Shown: positions 21,209 through 29,545 of the stretch, one piece after another | Numbering within the stretch: the first letter of the stretch is position 1 | How the letters are laid out: every line of letters starts with the position of its first letter | Source: Rhodothermus sp. | Lineage (GTDB): Bacteria; Bacteroidota; Rhodothermia; Rhodothermales; Rhodothermaceae | NCBI GenBank assembly: GCA_026989375.1 | Contig: JALSJJ010000256.1 | Coordinates: 1-36,495 of the forward strand | DNA: 36,495 bases | Direction of reading: 5' to 3' | The notes under the pieces: model-generated | The model's database searches: none | Told to the model about the DNA's origin: nothing | Seen by the model: the letters and a program-made list of their open reading frames with translations, nothing else | Made by a program: the position numbers and the translations under genes

Positions 21209-22967
21209 CCTTGCGCATTTCCGAAGCTCCGTGATAGACGCCCAGCGAATCACGCAAAATGGCCTGGTAGCCGCCAAAGGCCCCCCGCGTAAACCGGACG
21301 CGATGACCGCGACGCTCCAGTTCGCGTACGACGGCCGGATCAAAACCACTCTCGAGCAGCAGTATCCCACCGCCTTCGCTCGTACCCAAGGGAGTGCGTC
21401 CGCCAATATGCCGCCAGCGGGCCGCATCGCCCGCTTCCTGCACGTTCATGCCAAAGTCGATCAGGTTCGTCAGGATCTGCACATGCCCCTGGGGCTGCAT
21501 ATCGCCCCCCATCACGCCAAAGCTCAACCAGGGCCGGCCATCCTTCATCACAAAACCCGGGATAATGGTATGGAAAGGACGTTTGCCTGGGGCATAGGCA
21601 TTGGGATGGTCGGGCACCAGAGCAAAGAGTGCGCCTCGATTTTGCAGCATAAAGCCCAGCCCGTCGGGCACCAGACCGCTTCCCATGCCGATGTAGTTGC
21701 TCTGGATAAGTGATACCATCATCCCTGATGAGTCGGCCACCGTCAGATAGATGGTATCCCCCTCCGGTAGAGGTTCCTCCAAACCAGGATCCACCTGGGC
21801 CATCACCGTATCCATACGAATCAGGCGACGTCGCTCGGCTGCATAGGCCTTGGAAAGCAGTTGCTCAAGCGGCACCTGGTAAAAGTCCGGATCGGCATAA
21901 AAGCGAGCGCGGTCCTCAAAGGCCAGCCGTTTGGCTTCGGCCATAACGTGCAGATAGTCGGCGCTGCCCCATCCCATGGCTTTGAGATCAAATCCTTCCA
22001 GAATGTTGAGCATCTGGAGCACGGCAATCCCCTGGCCATTGGGAGGCAGCTCGTACACCTCATAGCCGCGGTAGGTTACCGAGACGGGTTCGACCCATTC
22101 GCTTCGATGGGCACTCAGGTCCTCCTTGCGCAGGTAGCCGCCAATGCGGCGCATGTAGGCATCGATCGTCTCGGCGATCGGGCCCCGATAAAAGGCATCC
22201 CGGCCCTGCTCGGCCAGCAACTCGTAGGTACGCGCCAGATCCGGGTTGCGAAAGATTTCTCCTTCGCGAGGTGCCCGACCGCCGGGGAAGAATGTTCGCA
22301 ATGCATTGTCAAATTCGGGAATCAAGTGGCGGTTTTCCTGAAACCGCTCCAGATTCTGCGCCCAGTAGTGGGCAATCACCTGGGAAACCGGGAAGCCTTC
22401 CCGGGCATAGCGAATGGCGGGGGCCAGCACCTCACGCATGGGCAGACGGCCAAAGCGAGCATGCAGCTCAAACCAGCCGTCCACCGCACCGGGAACGGTC
22501 ACGGGCAACACGCCCCAGCGGGGTATCGTCGGCAGCTCACCGGCTTCTGGAGGCTGCAACCGCTTCGCTTCGGCCACTATGACCTCAAACGAAAGGCCCC
22601 GAGGGGAGCGACCGCTGGCGTTCAGGCCGTAAAGCTGCTGCGTTTCGGGATCCCATACAATAGCAAACAGGTCTCCTCCGATGCCGCATCCGGTCGGTTC
22701 CATCAGGCCCAGCACGGCATTGGCCGCAATGGCAGCATCCACGGCCGAGCCTCCCTTTCTCAGGATATCCAGGGCGACCTGCGTAGCCAGCGGTTGGCTG
22801 GTAGCCGCCATGCCTTGACGCGCCAGCACCGGGCTCCGGGTGGCAAAAGGAGCCCCGACAATTCGATCACCCCTTCCGTGTCCGAAGACCTGTCCCTGTG
22901 CGTGTGTCTGAGGAATCCACATGCCAGAAGCCAGCAGGCAGGTTAGTAAAAGCGCAAGCCGGATCAT
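21186..22967 (-). CDS. ggt: gamma-glutamyltransferase
   Basis: The protein is 593 aa. A signal peptide (LALLLTCLLASGMWIPQTHA/QG) predicts export to the periplasm. It is made as a proenzyme that cleaves itself before the nucleophile. GD-T405-IYLTVADSSG fits that site, giving subunits of roughly 404 and 189 residues. Other family blocks are ATSQPLATQVALDILRKGGSAVDAAIAANAVLGLMEP near the start, GCGIGGD, and the small-subunit loop SGLVPDGLGFMLQNRGALF. It hydrolyses or transfers the gamma-glutamyl group of glutathione-like thiols and related peptides. It shares ATGA with the upstream macrodomain gene (22964-22967) and overlaps the downstream oxidoreductase gene, so the three are one transcription unit. 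Confidence 0.92.
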   Translation of the reverse strand: MIRLALLLTCLLASGMWIPQTHAQGQVFGHGRGDRIVGAPFATRSPVLARQGMAATSQPLATQVALDILRKGGSAVDAAIAANAVLGLMEPTGCGIGGDLFAIVWDPETQQLYGLNASGRSPRGLSFEVIVAEAKRLQPPEAGELPTIPRWGVLPVTVPGAVDGWFELHARFGRLPMREVLAPAIRYAREGFPVSQVIAHYWAQNLERFQENRHLIPEFDNALRTFFPGGRAPREGEIFRNPDLARTYELLAEQGRDAFYRGPIAETIDAYMRRIGGYLRKEDLSAHRSEWVEPVSVTYRGYEVYELPPNGQGIAVLQMLNILEGFDLKAMGWGSADYLHVMAEAKRLAFEDRARFYADPDFYQVPLEQLLSKAYAAERRRLIRMDTVMAQVDPGLEEPLPEGDTIYLTVADSSGMMVSLIQSNYIGMGSGLVPDGLGFMLQNRGALFALVPDHPNAYAPGKRPFHTIIPGFVMKDGRPWLSFGVMGGDMQPQGHVQILTNLIDFGMNVQEAGDAARWRHIGGRTPLGTSEGGGILLLESGFDPAVVRELERRGHRVRFTRGAFGGYQAILRDSLGVYHGASEMRKDGHAAGY

Positions 22968-23509
22968 GATTCCTCGGGCTGTTGTAAGCGGGTAAGCACT
23001 TCCTCATGAACCGCTCGAGCGCGCTCGTCAAAAAGTACGAAGCGCACATGGCGCACGTGCTTGCATCTGGGACCCTCTTCCAGGACTGTTCGCAGCGCTA
23101 CCTGTGCGGCCTCCTCCAAGGGATAACCAAACACGCCCGTGGAAATAGCCGGAAAGGCCACCGAACGCACGCCGCGCGCGTCGGCTACCTTCAGGGCGTT
23201 TCGATACGCTTCGGCCAGAATCTGATCCGAAGGCACATCGCGTCCATAGACGGGCCCCAGCACGTGGACCACGTACCGATTAGGCAGCCGAAAGCCTGGC
23301 GTAATCACCGCCTGTCCCGGACGGATCGGTGCCAGCGGACGACAGGCCTCGGCCAACTCGGGGCCGGCTGCTCGATGGATGGCGCCGGCTACGCCACCCC
23401 CGGGCATTAGCTGCGCATTGGCGGCGTTGACAATTGCCTCCATGTCGGGTTGCCTGGTAATATCGCCTTGAACGATCTCCAACGTAAAATCTCCTTGCTG
23501 CACACGCAT
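22964..23509 (-). CDS. macrodomain protein (O-acetyl-ADP-ribose deacetylase-like)
   Basis: The protein is 181 aa from ATG 23509 (an in-frame TTG at 23515 is less likely). It is a single macrodomain: EIVQGDITRQPDMEAIVNAANAQLMPGGGVAGAIHRAAG carries the ADP-ribose-binding Asp and the NAAN and GGGVAG motifs, and VAFPAISTGVFGYPLEEAAQVAL is the second conserved loop. Relatives remove O-acetyl-ADP-ribose or mono-ADP-ribose from proteins or nucleic acids. It heads the - strand operon and overlaps ggt by 4 nt. It faces away from fabF across a short divergent promoter region holding a 13-bp direct repeat. Confidence 0.9.
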   Translation of the reverse strand: MRVQQGDFTLEIVQGDITRQPDMEAIVNAANAQLMPGGGVAGAIHRAAGPELAEACRPLAPIRPGQAVITPGFRLPNRYVVHVLGPVYGRDVPSDQILAEAYRNALKVADARGVRSVAFPAISTGVFGYPLEEAAQVALRTVLEEGPRCKHVRHVRFVLFDERARAVHEEVLTRLQQPEES

Positions 23510-23531
23510 AGCCAACGTTCAACGATAGCCT

Positions 23532-23674
23532 GTCTTTTTGCCAAAGATAAGGTGTCTGTTTGCAAAGTGCAGTGCTTGCTACGGGCTGACTTTTATGCGA
23601 CTTTTTTGTTTTTTAGGCAGCAGCGCAGGACGAAAGTCTTGCCTGTGACGTACAAACGTCCGTCTTTTTGCCAA
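23532..23674. repeat. 13-bp direct repeat in the macrodomain/fabF divergent region
   Basis: GTCTTTTTGCCAA occurs exactly at 23532-23544 and again at 23662-23674, one copy near each divergent start (about 23 nt and 21 nt away). The spacing suggests paired sites of a shared regulator or promoter parts (the TTTG core is like Bacteroidetes promoter elements). Chance is possible in this short region. Confidence 0.4.
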
Positions 23675-23694
23675 CTGAAAATTCCGGATCTGCT

Positions 23695-24966
23695 ATGAAG
23701 CCGACCCATACCGTTATCTCCCGACGTGTTGTCGTAACCGGCCTGGGTGCCGTTACCCCGATCGGCCTTTCGCCGCAGGCCTTCTGGGAAGCCATGATGC
23801 GCGGCGAAAGTGGAGCCGGGCCAATTACCCGCTTCGATGCTTCCTGTTTTGACACGCGCTTTGCCTGTGAGCTCAAAGGATTCGACCCGCTCAACTACAT
23901 GGATCGCAAGCTGGCTCGCCGGCTGGATCCCTATGCACAGTATGCACTGGCGGCTGCGCGGCAGGCCCTCAGCGATGCGGGAATCGATACAAGCACACTT
24001 TCCGATGAAGCCCGGGAGCGTTTTGGCGTGGTGTTCGGCTCAGGTATCGGGGGGCTGCGGCTCTTTGAGGAGCAGACTGCCCTGTATCTGCGAGAGGGTC
24101 CGCAGCGCCTGTCGCCTTTCTTCGTGCCCATGATGATCTCAAACATGGCGGCCGGACTGATTGCCATCGAACACGACCTGCGTGGTCCAAACTATTCCGT
24201 GGTCTCGGCCTGTGCCACCGGCAACCATGCCCTGATTGATGCCACCATGCTCCTGCGGCACGGCCATGCGGACATCGTGCTGTGCGGTGGCAGCGAAGCG
24301 CCTATTACGCCGCTGGGTATCGGTGGCTTTAATGCCATGCGGGCCCTTTCGACGCGCAATGATGATCCCAAGACGGCCAGTCGCCCATTCGACAAAAACC
24401 GGGACGGCTTCGTAGTAGGCGAAGGCGCGGGGGCCCTGGTATTGGAAACGCTGGAGCATGCCCTGGCCAGGGGTGCGCGCATCTACGCCGAGCTGATTGG
24501 GTTTGGGATGTCGGACGATGCCTATCATTTTGCGGCACCGGAGCCGACGGGCCGCGGCGCCTGTCAGTCCATGCAGCATGCCCTGGAAGACGCTGGCATT
24601 GCTCCGGAAGAAGTCGATTATATCAACATGCATGCAACCTCAACGCCGGTAGGCGATCCCATTGAGTCGGAAGCCATCAAAGGAGTTTTCGGCGAACATG
24701 CCTATCGGCTGAGCTGCTCGGCTACCAAGAGCATGACGGGCCATCTGCTGGGCGCCGCCGGTGCTGTCGAAGCAATAGCTACTGTGCTGGCCATCTGGCA
24801 CCAGACCGTGCCCCCCACCATCAACGTTGAGGAGCTGGATCCGGCCTGCGATCTGGACTATACGTTGCACAAGCCGCGCCAGCGAACAATTCGCGTGGCG
24901 CTTTCCAACGGCTTTGGTTTTGGGGGTCACAATGCAACCGTAGCCTTCCGACGTTATGAAGCATGA
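23695..24966 (+). CDS. fabF: beta-ketoacyl-ACP synthase II
   Basis: The protein is 423 aa from ATG 23695, the standard FabF length. The catalytic triad is C173 in SACATG, H313 in NMHATSTPVGD and H350 in GHLLGAAG. VVVTGLGAVTPIG opens the protein and NGFGFGGHNATV closes it. It condenses malonyl-ACP with acyl-ACP in fatty-acid elongation and is favoured in the C16 to C18 step in many bacteria. The TTG at 23668 upstream is in frame but the ATG is the normal family start. No acpP or other fab gene is next to it, so it stands apart from the usual cluster. It overlaps fmt by 11 nt. Confidence 0.95.
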   Translation: MKPTHTVISRRVVVTGLGAVTPIGLSPQAFWEAMMRGESGAGPITRFDASCFDTRFACELKGFDPLNYMDRKLARRLDPYAQYALAAARQALSDAGIDTSTLSDEARERFGVVFGSGIGGLRLFEEQTALYLREGPQRLSPFFVPMMISNMAAGLIAIEHDLRGPNYSVVSACATGNHALIDATMLLRHGHADIVLCGGSEAPITPLGIGGFNAMRALSTRNDDPKTASRPFDKNRDGFVVGEGAGALVLETLEHALARGARIYAELIGFGMSDDAYHFAAPEPTGRGACQSMQHALEDAGIAPEEVDYINMHATSTPVGDPIESEAIKGVFGEHAYRLSCSATKSMTGHLLGAAGAVEAIATVLAIWHQTVPPTINVEELDPACDLDYTLHKPRQRTIRVALSNGFGFGGHNATVAFRRYEA

Positions 24967-25915
24967 GACGTCTCAGCGTGAAGTTGCCTCTCCGCTGCGC
25001 ATCGTTTTCATGGGTACTCCGGAGTTTGCCGTTCCTTCGCTGGAGCGGCTCGTCGAGGCCGGTTATCGTCCTGTAGCGGTGGTAACCGGTCCCGATCGTC
25101 CGCGTGGACGCGGACAGCGCGTGCAACCTACGCCCGTCAAGGCGGCCGCCGAACGCCTGGGGCTATCTCCTATTCTCCAGCCAGAATCTGTGCGCGATCC
25201 GGCCTTTGCAGAAGCTGTTGCGGCCCTGCAACCTGACATTATTGTGGTGGTGGCCTTCAAAATCTTGCCACCCGAGGTATACACGCAGGCCCGCCTGGGG
25301 GCCTTTAACCTGCACGCTTCTCTGCTACCTCGCTACCGGGGGGCGGCTCCGATTCACCGGGCCATTATGGCCGGTGAAACCGAAACCGGGGTCACCACCT
25401 TCTTTCTGCAACCTCAGGTGGATACCGGCGACATCATTCTTCAAAAGCGCACCCCCATCGGCCCCGAAGAAACGGCTGGCGAGTTGCACGACCGTCTCAT
25501 GCAGTTGGGCGCCGAGGCCGTGCTCGAAACGATCCGACTGATCGAACGCGGCGAAGTTCACCCCCGGCCGCAGGATGACCGCCAGGCCACCCGGGCTCCC
25601 AAGCTTACGCGTGAGGAAGCCCGGGTGCCGTGGGACCGTCCGGCACCGGTTGTGCACAACCATATCCGGGGGTTGTCGCCGCATCCAGGCGCCTGGACGA
25701 TGCACGGGGACCGACAGCTCAAGCTCTATCGTTCCCGAGTGGCCGAAGGGGAAGCCTCTCCGGGTACAGTACTGGAAGCCAACAATCGGCTGGTAATAGC
25801 CTGTGGCGAAGGAGCCGTGGAAATCCTGGAGCTGCAGCAGGAAGGACGTCGCATCCTGCCGGCTCATGCTTTTCTGCGCGGCTACCCGCTTCGTCCCGGC
25901 GACCGGTTGACCTGA
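24956..25915 (+). CDS. fmt: methionyl-tRNA formyltransferase
   Basis: The protein is 319 aa from ATG 24956. Catalytic residues are N118 and H120 (NLHASLLPRYRGAAPIHRAI) and D156 (QVDTGDII). The N-terminal RIVFMGTPEFAVPSLE and the RGRGQRVQPTPVKAAA loop are typical, and the C-terminal OB-like domain is complete (to PLRPGDRLT). It formylates initiator methionyl-tRNA with 10-formyl-THF. It overlaps fabF by 11 nt and may be translated with it. No def (peptide deformylase) gene, its common partner, is beside it. An 102-nt spacer to the next gene holds no clear feature. Confidence 0.95.
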   Translation: MKHETSQREVASPLRIVFMGTPEFAVPSLERLVEAGYRPVAVVTGPDRPRGRGQRVQPTPVKAAAERLGLSPILQPESVRDPAFAEAVAALQPDIIVVVAFKILPPEVYTQARLGAFNLHASLLPRYRGAAPIHRAIMAGETETGVTTFFLQPQVDTGDIILQKRTPIGPEETAGELHDRLMQLGAEAVLETIRLIERGEVHPRPQDDRQATRAPKLTREEARVPWDRPAPVVHNHIRGLSPHPGAWTMHGDRQLKLYRSRVAEGEASPGTVLEANNRLVIACGEGAVEILELQQEGRRILPAHAFLRGYPLRPGDRLT

Positions 25916-26017
25916 AAACCTACAGTACCCCTGAACTGTCTGATATGCAAGAACGTATGCGAAACAAGAGCGCCTCGTTCTGAACCTGCACAGCCATTAC
26001 ATTCCTTTACGGAATCT

Positions 26018-27232
26018 ATGGATCTTTCACCCACCAACGGTACCAATAGCCCGCTGTTGCGCATCTATCAAGAGGCGCTCACGCGTCTGGAAGCCAAGGC
26101 GCCCCCCACGCCCCAGGGACATCGGGAGCGATGCCAGGCTTTGCTCCAGCAGTTGGATCCGAACAATTCGGGTACCCCGCACATCGCGTTTGTACACGGA
26201 GCGCCGGCCTTACTGGCAGCCCATACGCATTATTTCGACGGGTTTGCCCTGCTACTGGCTGTTGCGCACGGAACCGCTGTGGCTGTTCGTCCGAGTCGAA
26301 AGGCCACCAACCGCCTCCTGCTCTGGCCAGACGAAACACTCTGGACCTTGCCCTCCGGAGCCTCGGTACCTCTGGACTGGCCCCTTGAAGTAGTGCTGGC
26401 TTTTTCCGTACTACGTCATTGCTGTCCCGAAACGCATTTTGACGTAGCGGTATTCAGCTCGGTACCGCCATTTGCCCGCGAAATACGGCTGGCCACGCTG
26501 GCTGTCACGCTGACCCAGGCTCTGAAGCAGTCCCCGACGTCCTCTGAGCAGCTCCGGGCGTTGACTGCAGTGATTGAACGCTGCACAGGTTTCCCCTTCA
26601 GCCTTGCCTACCTGCTGGCCGCTTCGGTAGCCCGTCCGGGGGCTTTTGTGCTGATTGATACCGCCTCGCTGGAGCATCTTGAGCTGGCAGGGCCACCACC
26701 GGAAGTGTTGCGCTGGCTGCTGATTGATGCAGGGTGCACCCTGTTACCTCCTCCCGAATATCATCGTCGGCAACGGGCTCTGGGACAGCAGATTGTCGAA
26801 ATCCTGCAACGGCGTGGTTTCCATGAGCTGACCTCCTTGCGCGACCTGGTCTATCGCGATCTCCCTCGCGCACAGGCATTGCTGCCCCGTCGGCTGCATC
26901 CCGTGCTGCGCTATCTGGTCACTGAAAATCACCGGGTACACCACATGGTAGTGGCTATTCGGCAGCAGGACTGGCAAAAATTGGGATCGTTGCTGCTTAT
27001 GTCGCATGCGGCGCTACGGCACGACTGGCAGGCTTCCTGTGCCGAAGCGGATTTGATCGTCGAAGTCGCCGAAACCATGAGCCTGGAAGGCATCTTTGGT
27101 GCCAGCATGAACGGCTACGGCAACGGCGTCCTGGTAGCCGGTCGGCCTTTCCAGCTTCCCCTCTATCTGGAACGCCTGCATCAGACGTTCGAAACCCAGT
27201 TTGGTCGCGCACCGGAAGTCCTGCTGCTCTGA
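26018..27232 (+). CDS. galactokinase-family protein, apparently catalytically inactive
   Basis: The protein is 404 aa, cytosolic. The frame follows galactokinases along its length. The substrate loop GEHTDYNxG is A-A-H69-T-H71-YFDG here. LIDTASLEHLEL and LLIDAGCTL precede EYHRRQRAL. LHPVLRYLVTENHRVHHMVVAI and LLLMSHAALRHDWQASCAEADLIVEVA match the C-terminal hallmarks closely, and EGIFGASMNGYGNGVLVA takes the place of the TGAGFGGC loop. Missing are the ATP-binding GLSSSA (SSVPPFAREIRLATLAV instead), the Glu and Asp of GEHTD, and the catalytic Asp of MDQ (YLLAAS instead). I infer a pseudokinase, perhaps a sensor or scaffold for a sugar or nucleotide. It overlaps the next gene (TGATG). Confidence 0.75.
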   Translation: MDLSPTNGTNSPLLRIYQEALTRLEAKAPPTPQGHRERCQALLQQLDPNNSGTPHIAFVHGAPALLAAHTHYFDGFALLLAVAHGTAVAVRPSRKATNRLLLWPDETLWTLPSGASVPLDWPLEVVLAFSVLRHCCPETHFDVAVFSSVPPFAREIRLATLAVTLTQALKQSPTSSEQLRALTAVIERCTGFPFSLAYLLAASVARPGAFVLIDTASLEHLELAGPPPEVLRWLLIDAGCTLLPPPEYHRRQRALGQQIVEILQRRGFHELTSLRDLVYRDLPRAQALLPRRLHPVLRYLVTENHRVHHMVVAIRQQDWQKLGSLLLMSHAALRHDWQASCAEADLIVEVAETMSLEGIFGASMNGYGNGVLVAGRPFQLPLYLERLHQTFETQFGRAPEVLLL

Positions 27233-28290
27233 TGGGAACCCCTGGAGTCGCCGAGACTTCGAGAAGGCGATTCCCGAATGAATTTGCCTTCAAGATGTCT
27301 TCGTTTGATCTGGCCCGCATCAATGCGCGTATCGAAGCAGACAGCGCCTTTCTGGACGCCCTGCGGACAGAAATAAGGCGGGTCATTATTGGACAGCACT
27401 ACCTGATCGATCGCCTGTTGATCGGGCTGCTCTGCGGAGGACATGTGCTGCTGGAAGGCGTGCCGGGACTGGCCAAAACGCTGACAGTCAGCACGCTGGC
27501 GCGTGTGCTGGGCGTCCAGTTCCAGCGGATTCAGTTCACGCCTGATCTGTTGCCCGCCGATCTGCTCGGCACGCTCTATTTCAATCAGAAGGAAGGAACC
27601 TTTTCGATCCGAAAAGGCCCTATCTTCGCCAACCTGATCCTAGCCGACGAAATCAACCGGGCTCCGGCCAAAGTGCAGAGCGCCCTGCTGGAGAGTATGC
27701 AGGAGCGACAGGTGACGCTGGGCGACACGACGTTTCGGCTACCCGAGCCATTCCTCGTACTGGCTACCCAGAATCCCATCGAACAGGAAGGCACCTATCC
27801 CCTGCCGGAGGCCCAGCTTGATCGTTTCATGCTCAAACTGCAGGTGGACTATCCCTCCCGCGAAGAAGAGCTGGCCATCATGCGGCGGATGGCACGCACA
27901 GACGGGCTCCCAGAAGTGCGCCCCGTCGCCACAGGTGCCGACATCCTTCGAGCCCGCCAGGCGCTTAACGAGCTGTACGTGGACGAACGCGTTGAGCAGT
28001 ACATTGTGGACCTGGTAGTGGCTACGCGCACGCCCGAAGCATACGGGCTGGAAGCACTGCGTCCATACCTGGAATTCGGCGCTTCCCCCCGGGCCACCAT
28101 CTATCTGAACCTGGCCGCACGGGCGCATGCTTTTCTGGAGCATCGTCCCTATGTGACCCCCGACGACGTGCGGGCCGTAGCACCTGACGTGCTCCGTCAC
28201 CGCCTGATTCTCAGCTACGAAGCCGAAGCCGAAGCCGTCACCAGCGATCTGCTGATTGAGCAACTGCTTGCCCATATTCCTGTACCTTAA
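27232..28290 (+). CDS. MoxR-family AAA ATPase
   Basis: The protein is 352 aa with ATG 27232 one base inside the preceding stop (TGATG). Walker A GVPGLAKT is at 76-83, Walker B LILADEINRAP is at about 136, sensor 1 is in ATQNPIEQEGTYPLPEAQLDRFML, and EFGASPRATIYL is the MoxR sensor 2 block. A second ATG at 27295 (MSSFDLARI) would remove a 21-residue extension not typical of the family. MoxR proteins usually work with DUF58 and VWA-domain proteins in maturation of other proteins; neither is here, since the neighbours are the galactokinase-like gene and hprK. Role therefore unclear. Confidence 0.9.
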   Translation: MGTPGVAETSRRRFPNEFAFKMSSFDLARINARIEADSAFLDALRTEIRRVIIGQHYLIDRLLIGLLCGGHVLLEGVPGLAKTLTVSTLARVLGVQFQRIQFTPDLLPADLLGTLYFNQKEGTFSIRKGPIFANLILADEINRAPAKVQSALLESMQERQVTLGDTTFRLPEPFLVLATQNPIEQEGTYPLPEAQLDRFMLKLQVDYPSREEELAIMRRMARTDGLPEVRPVATGADILRARQALNELYVDERVEQYIVDLVVATRTPEAYGLEALRPYLEFGASPRATIYLNLAARAHAFLEHRPYVTPDDVRAVAPDVLRHRLILSYEAEAEAVTSDLLIEQLLAHIPVP

Positions 28291-28307
28291 AACCGCCACG
28301 ACCGGCC

Positions 28308-29327
28308 ATGCCCTACCAGCCTAACCGCGTCTACCGCAAAGAGTCGATCACGGTTGCCTTCATGGTCGAACAGCTCCAGAAGACGGTCGGCCTGCCGGTA
28401 ACCCGCGTCAACCAGGTCGACGACACGCTGCGCCTGGTGGTGGAAAGCGAGCTGAACCGCCCCGGTCTTGTTCTGGCCGGCTATACCGAACTGTTTACCT
28501 ATCAACGTGTCCAGATTCTGGGCAACACGGAAAATCGCTACCTGCGTCACCTGCCCCCTGAGCAACGCCGCCAGGCATTCCAGAACCTGTTACAGTTTCC
28601 CATTCCCTGTATCTTTTTGACTGACAATAACGAGCTGGAGCCTGAGCTGGTCCAGATGGCTACCGAAGCCGGCGTGCCGATTTATCGGACGCCGGTACCT
28701 TCGACCCGCTTTATGGCGCTGCTGCGCGACTTTCTCAACGATCAGTTCGCGCCCCAGATGACCGTTCACGGTTCCCTGGTGGACGTTTACGGCATCGGGC
28801 TACTGCTAATTGGCAAGCCAGGCATTGGCAAAAGCGAGGTCGCCCTCGACCTAGTCGAACGCGGCCATCGCCTGGTCGCCGACGACGTGGTGATCGTTAC
28901 GCGTAAGGAAGAAACCGTCCTGATGGGCACAGGCACCGACCTGGTGCAGCATTTCATGGAAGTACGCGGGCTGGGGCTCATCGACGTGCGCGCCATGTTT
29001 GGCGTGCGGGCCATCCGCTTCCAGAAACGGATCGAAGTCGTGGTCAAAATGGAACTGTGGGACCCGGACGAAGAATACACCCGCCTGGGCATGGTAGAAG
29101 AGACCTACCGCCTGCTCGACGTAGAGCTGCCTATGGTGAAGGTGCCTATCACCCCCGGCAAAAACATCACGGTGCTCTGCGAAGTCATTGCCATGAACCA
29201 TCTGTTGCGGCACTATGGCTACGATCCGGCCGAAGTCTTTGCGCAACGCCTGAGCGAGCGCATTCGCCAGAAAGCCTCCTCTGTCCCCCTGCGCGGCACC
29301 GAATACTTTGAGCAAGATTACGAATAA
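28308..29327 (+). CDS. hprK: HPr kinase/phosphorylase
   Basis: The protein is 339 aa, of normal length for HprK. The N-terminal domain (about 1-140) is followed by the kinase core: H154 in VHGSLVDVYG, P-loop GKPGIGKS at 169-176, then RLVADD and the MEVRGLGLIDVRAMFG signature. It phosphorylates HPr on Ser in Gram-positives; in Bacteroidetes-type bacteria it occurs without a sugar PTS and its partner is uncertain. No ptsH is in the window. It lies 17 nt after moxR and is likely in the same transcript. A clear sigma-70-type promoter follows it for the next gene. Confidence 0.93.
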   Translation: MPYQPNRVYRKESITVAFMVEQLQKTVGLPVTRVNQVDDTLRLVVESELNRPGLVLAGYTELFTYQRVQILGNTENRYLRHLPPEQRRQAFQNLLQFPIPCIFLTDNNELEPELVQMATEAGVPIYRTPVPSTRFMALLRDFLNDQFAPQMTVHGSLVDVYGIGLLLIGKPGIGKSEVALDLVERGHRLVADDVVIVTRKEETVLMGTGTDLVQHFMEVRGLGLIDVRAMFGVRAIRFQKRIEVVVKMELWDPDEEYTRLGMVEETYRLLDVELPMVKVPITPGKNITVLCEVIAMNHLLRHYGYDPAEVFAQRLSERIRQKASSVPLRGTEYFEQDYE

Positions 29328-29382
29328 GCCGTCGGCGCGTAAAAAAGAAACCAAACCTACCCTTTTGTTCAGCCTTTCTCCA

Positions 29383-29411
29383 TTGACACAAGAAAGACCA
29401 CCTTGTATTTT
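29383..29411 (+). promoter_or_regulatory. sigma-70-type promoter for the M23 peptidase gene
   Basis: TTGACA (29383-29388), a 17-nt spacer and TATTTT (29406-29411) match the -35/-10 consensus well, placing the transcript start near 29418, about 128 nt ahead of ATG 29546. The RBS GGAAGGGG (29531-29538) precedes that ATG. Confidence 0.6.
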
Positions 29412-29545
29412 CCTATGCGTTTTGGTTAAAATAAGGGGCCCCACCTGTTTGTAGGCCGCCGGCTATTGAAGCAAGACAAGCCGGGCACGATTTTTAACCG
29501 GGTGGGGTGCGGTGTGAAATTTCGGTATACGGAAGGGGTGGTATC

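Noticed and set aside
21209-21427. N-terminal extension of the Gfo/Idh/MocA gene
   Set aside because: It overlaps the certain ggt gene in another frame and has no Rossmann-type sequence; the family motif begins after ATG 21208.
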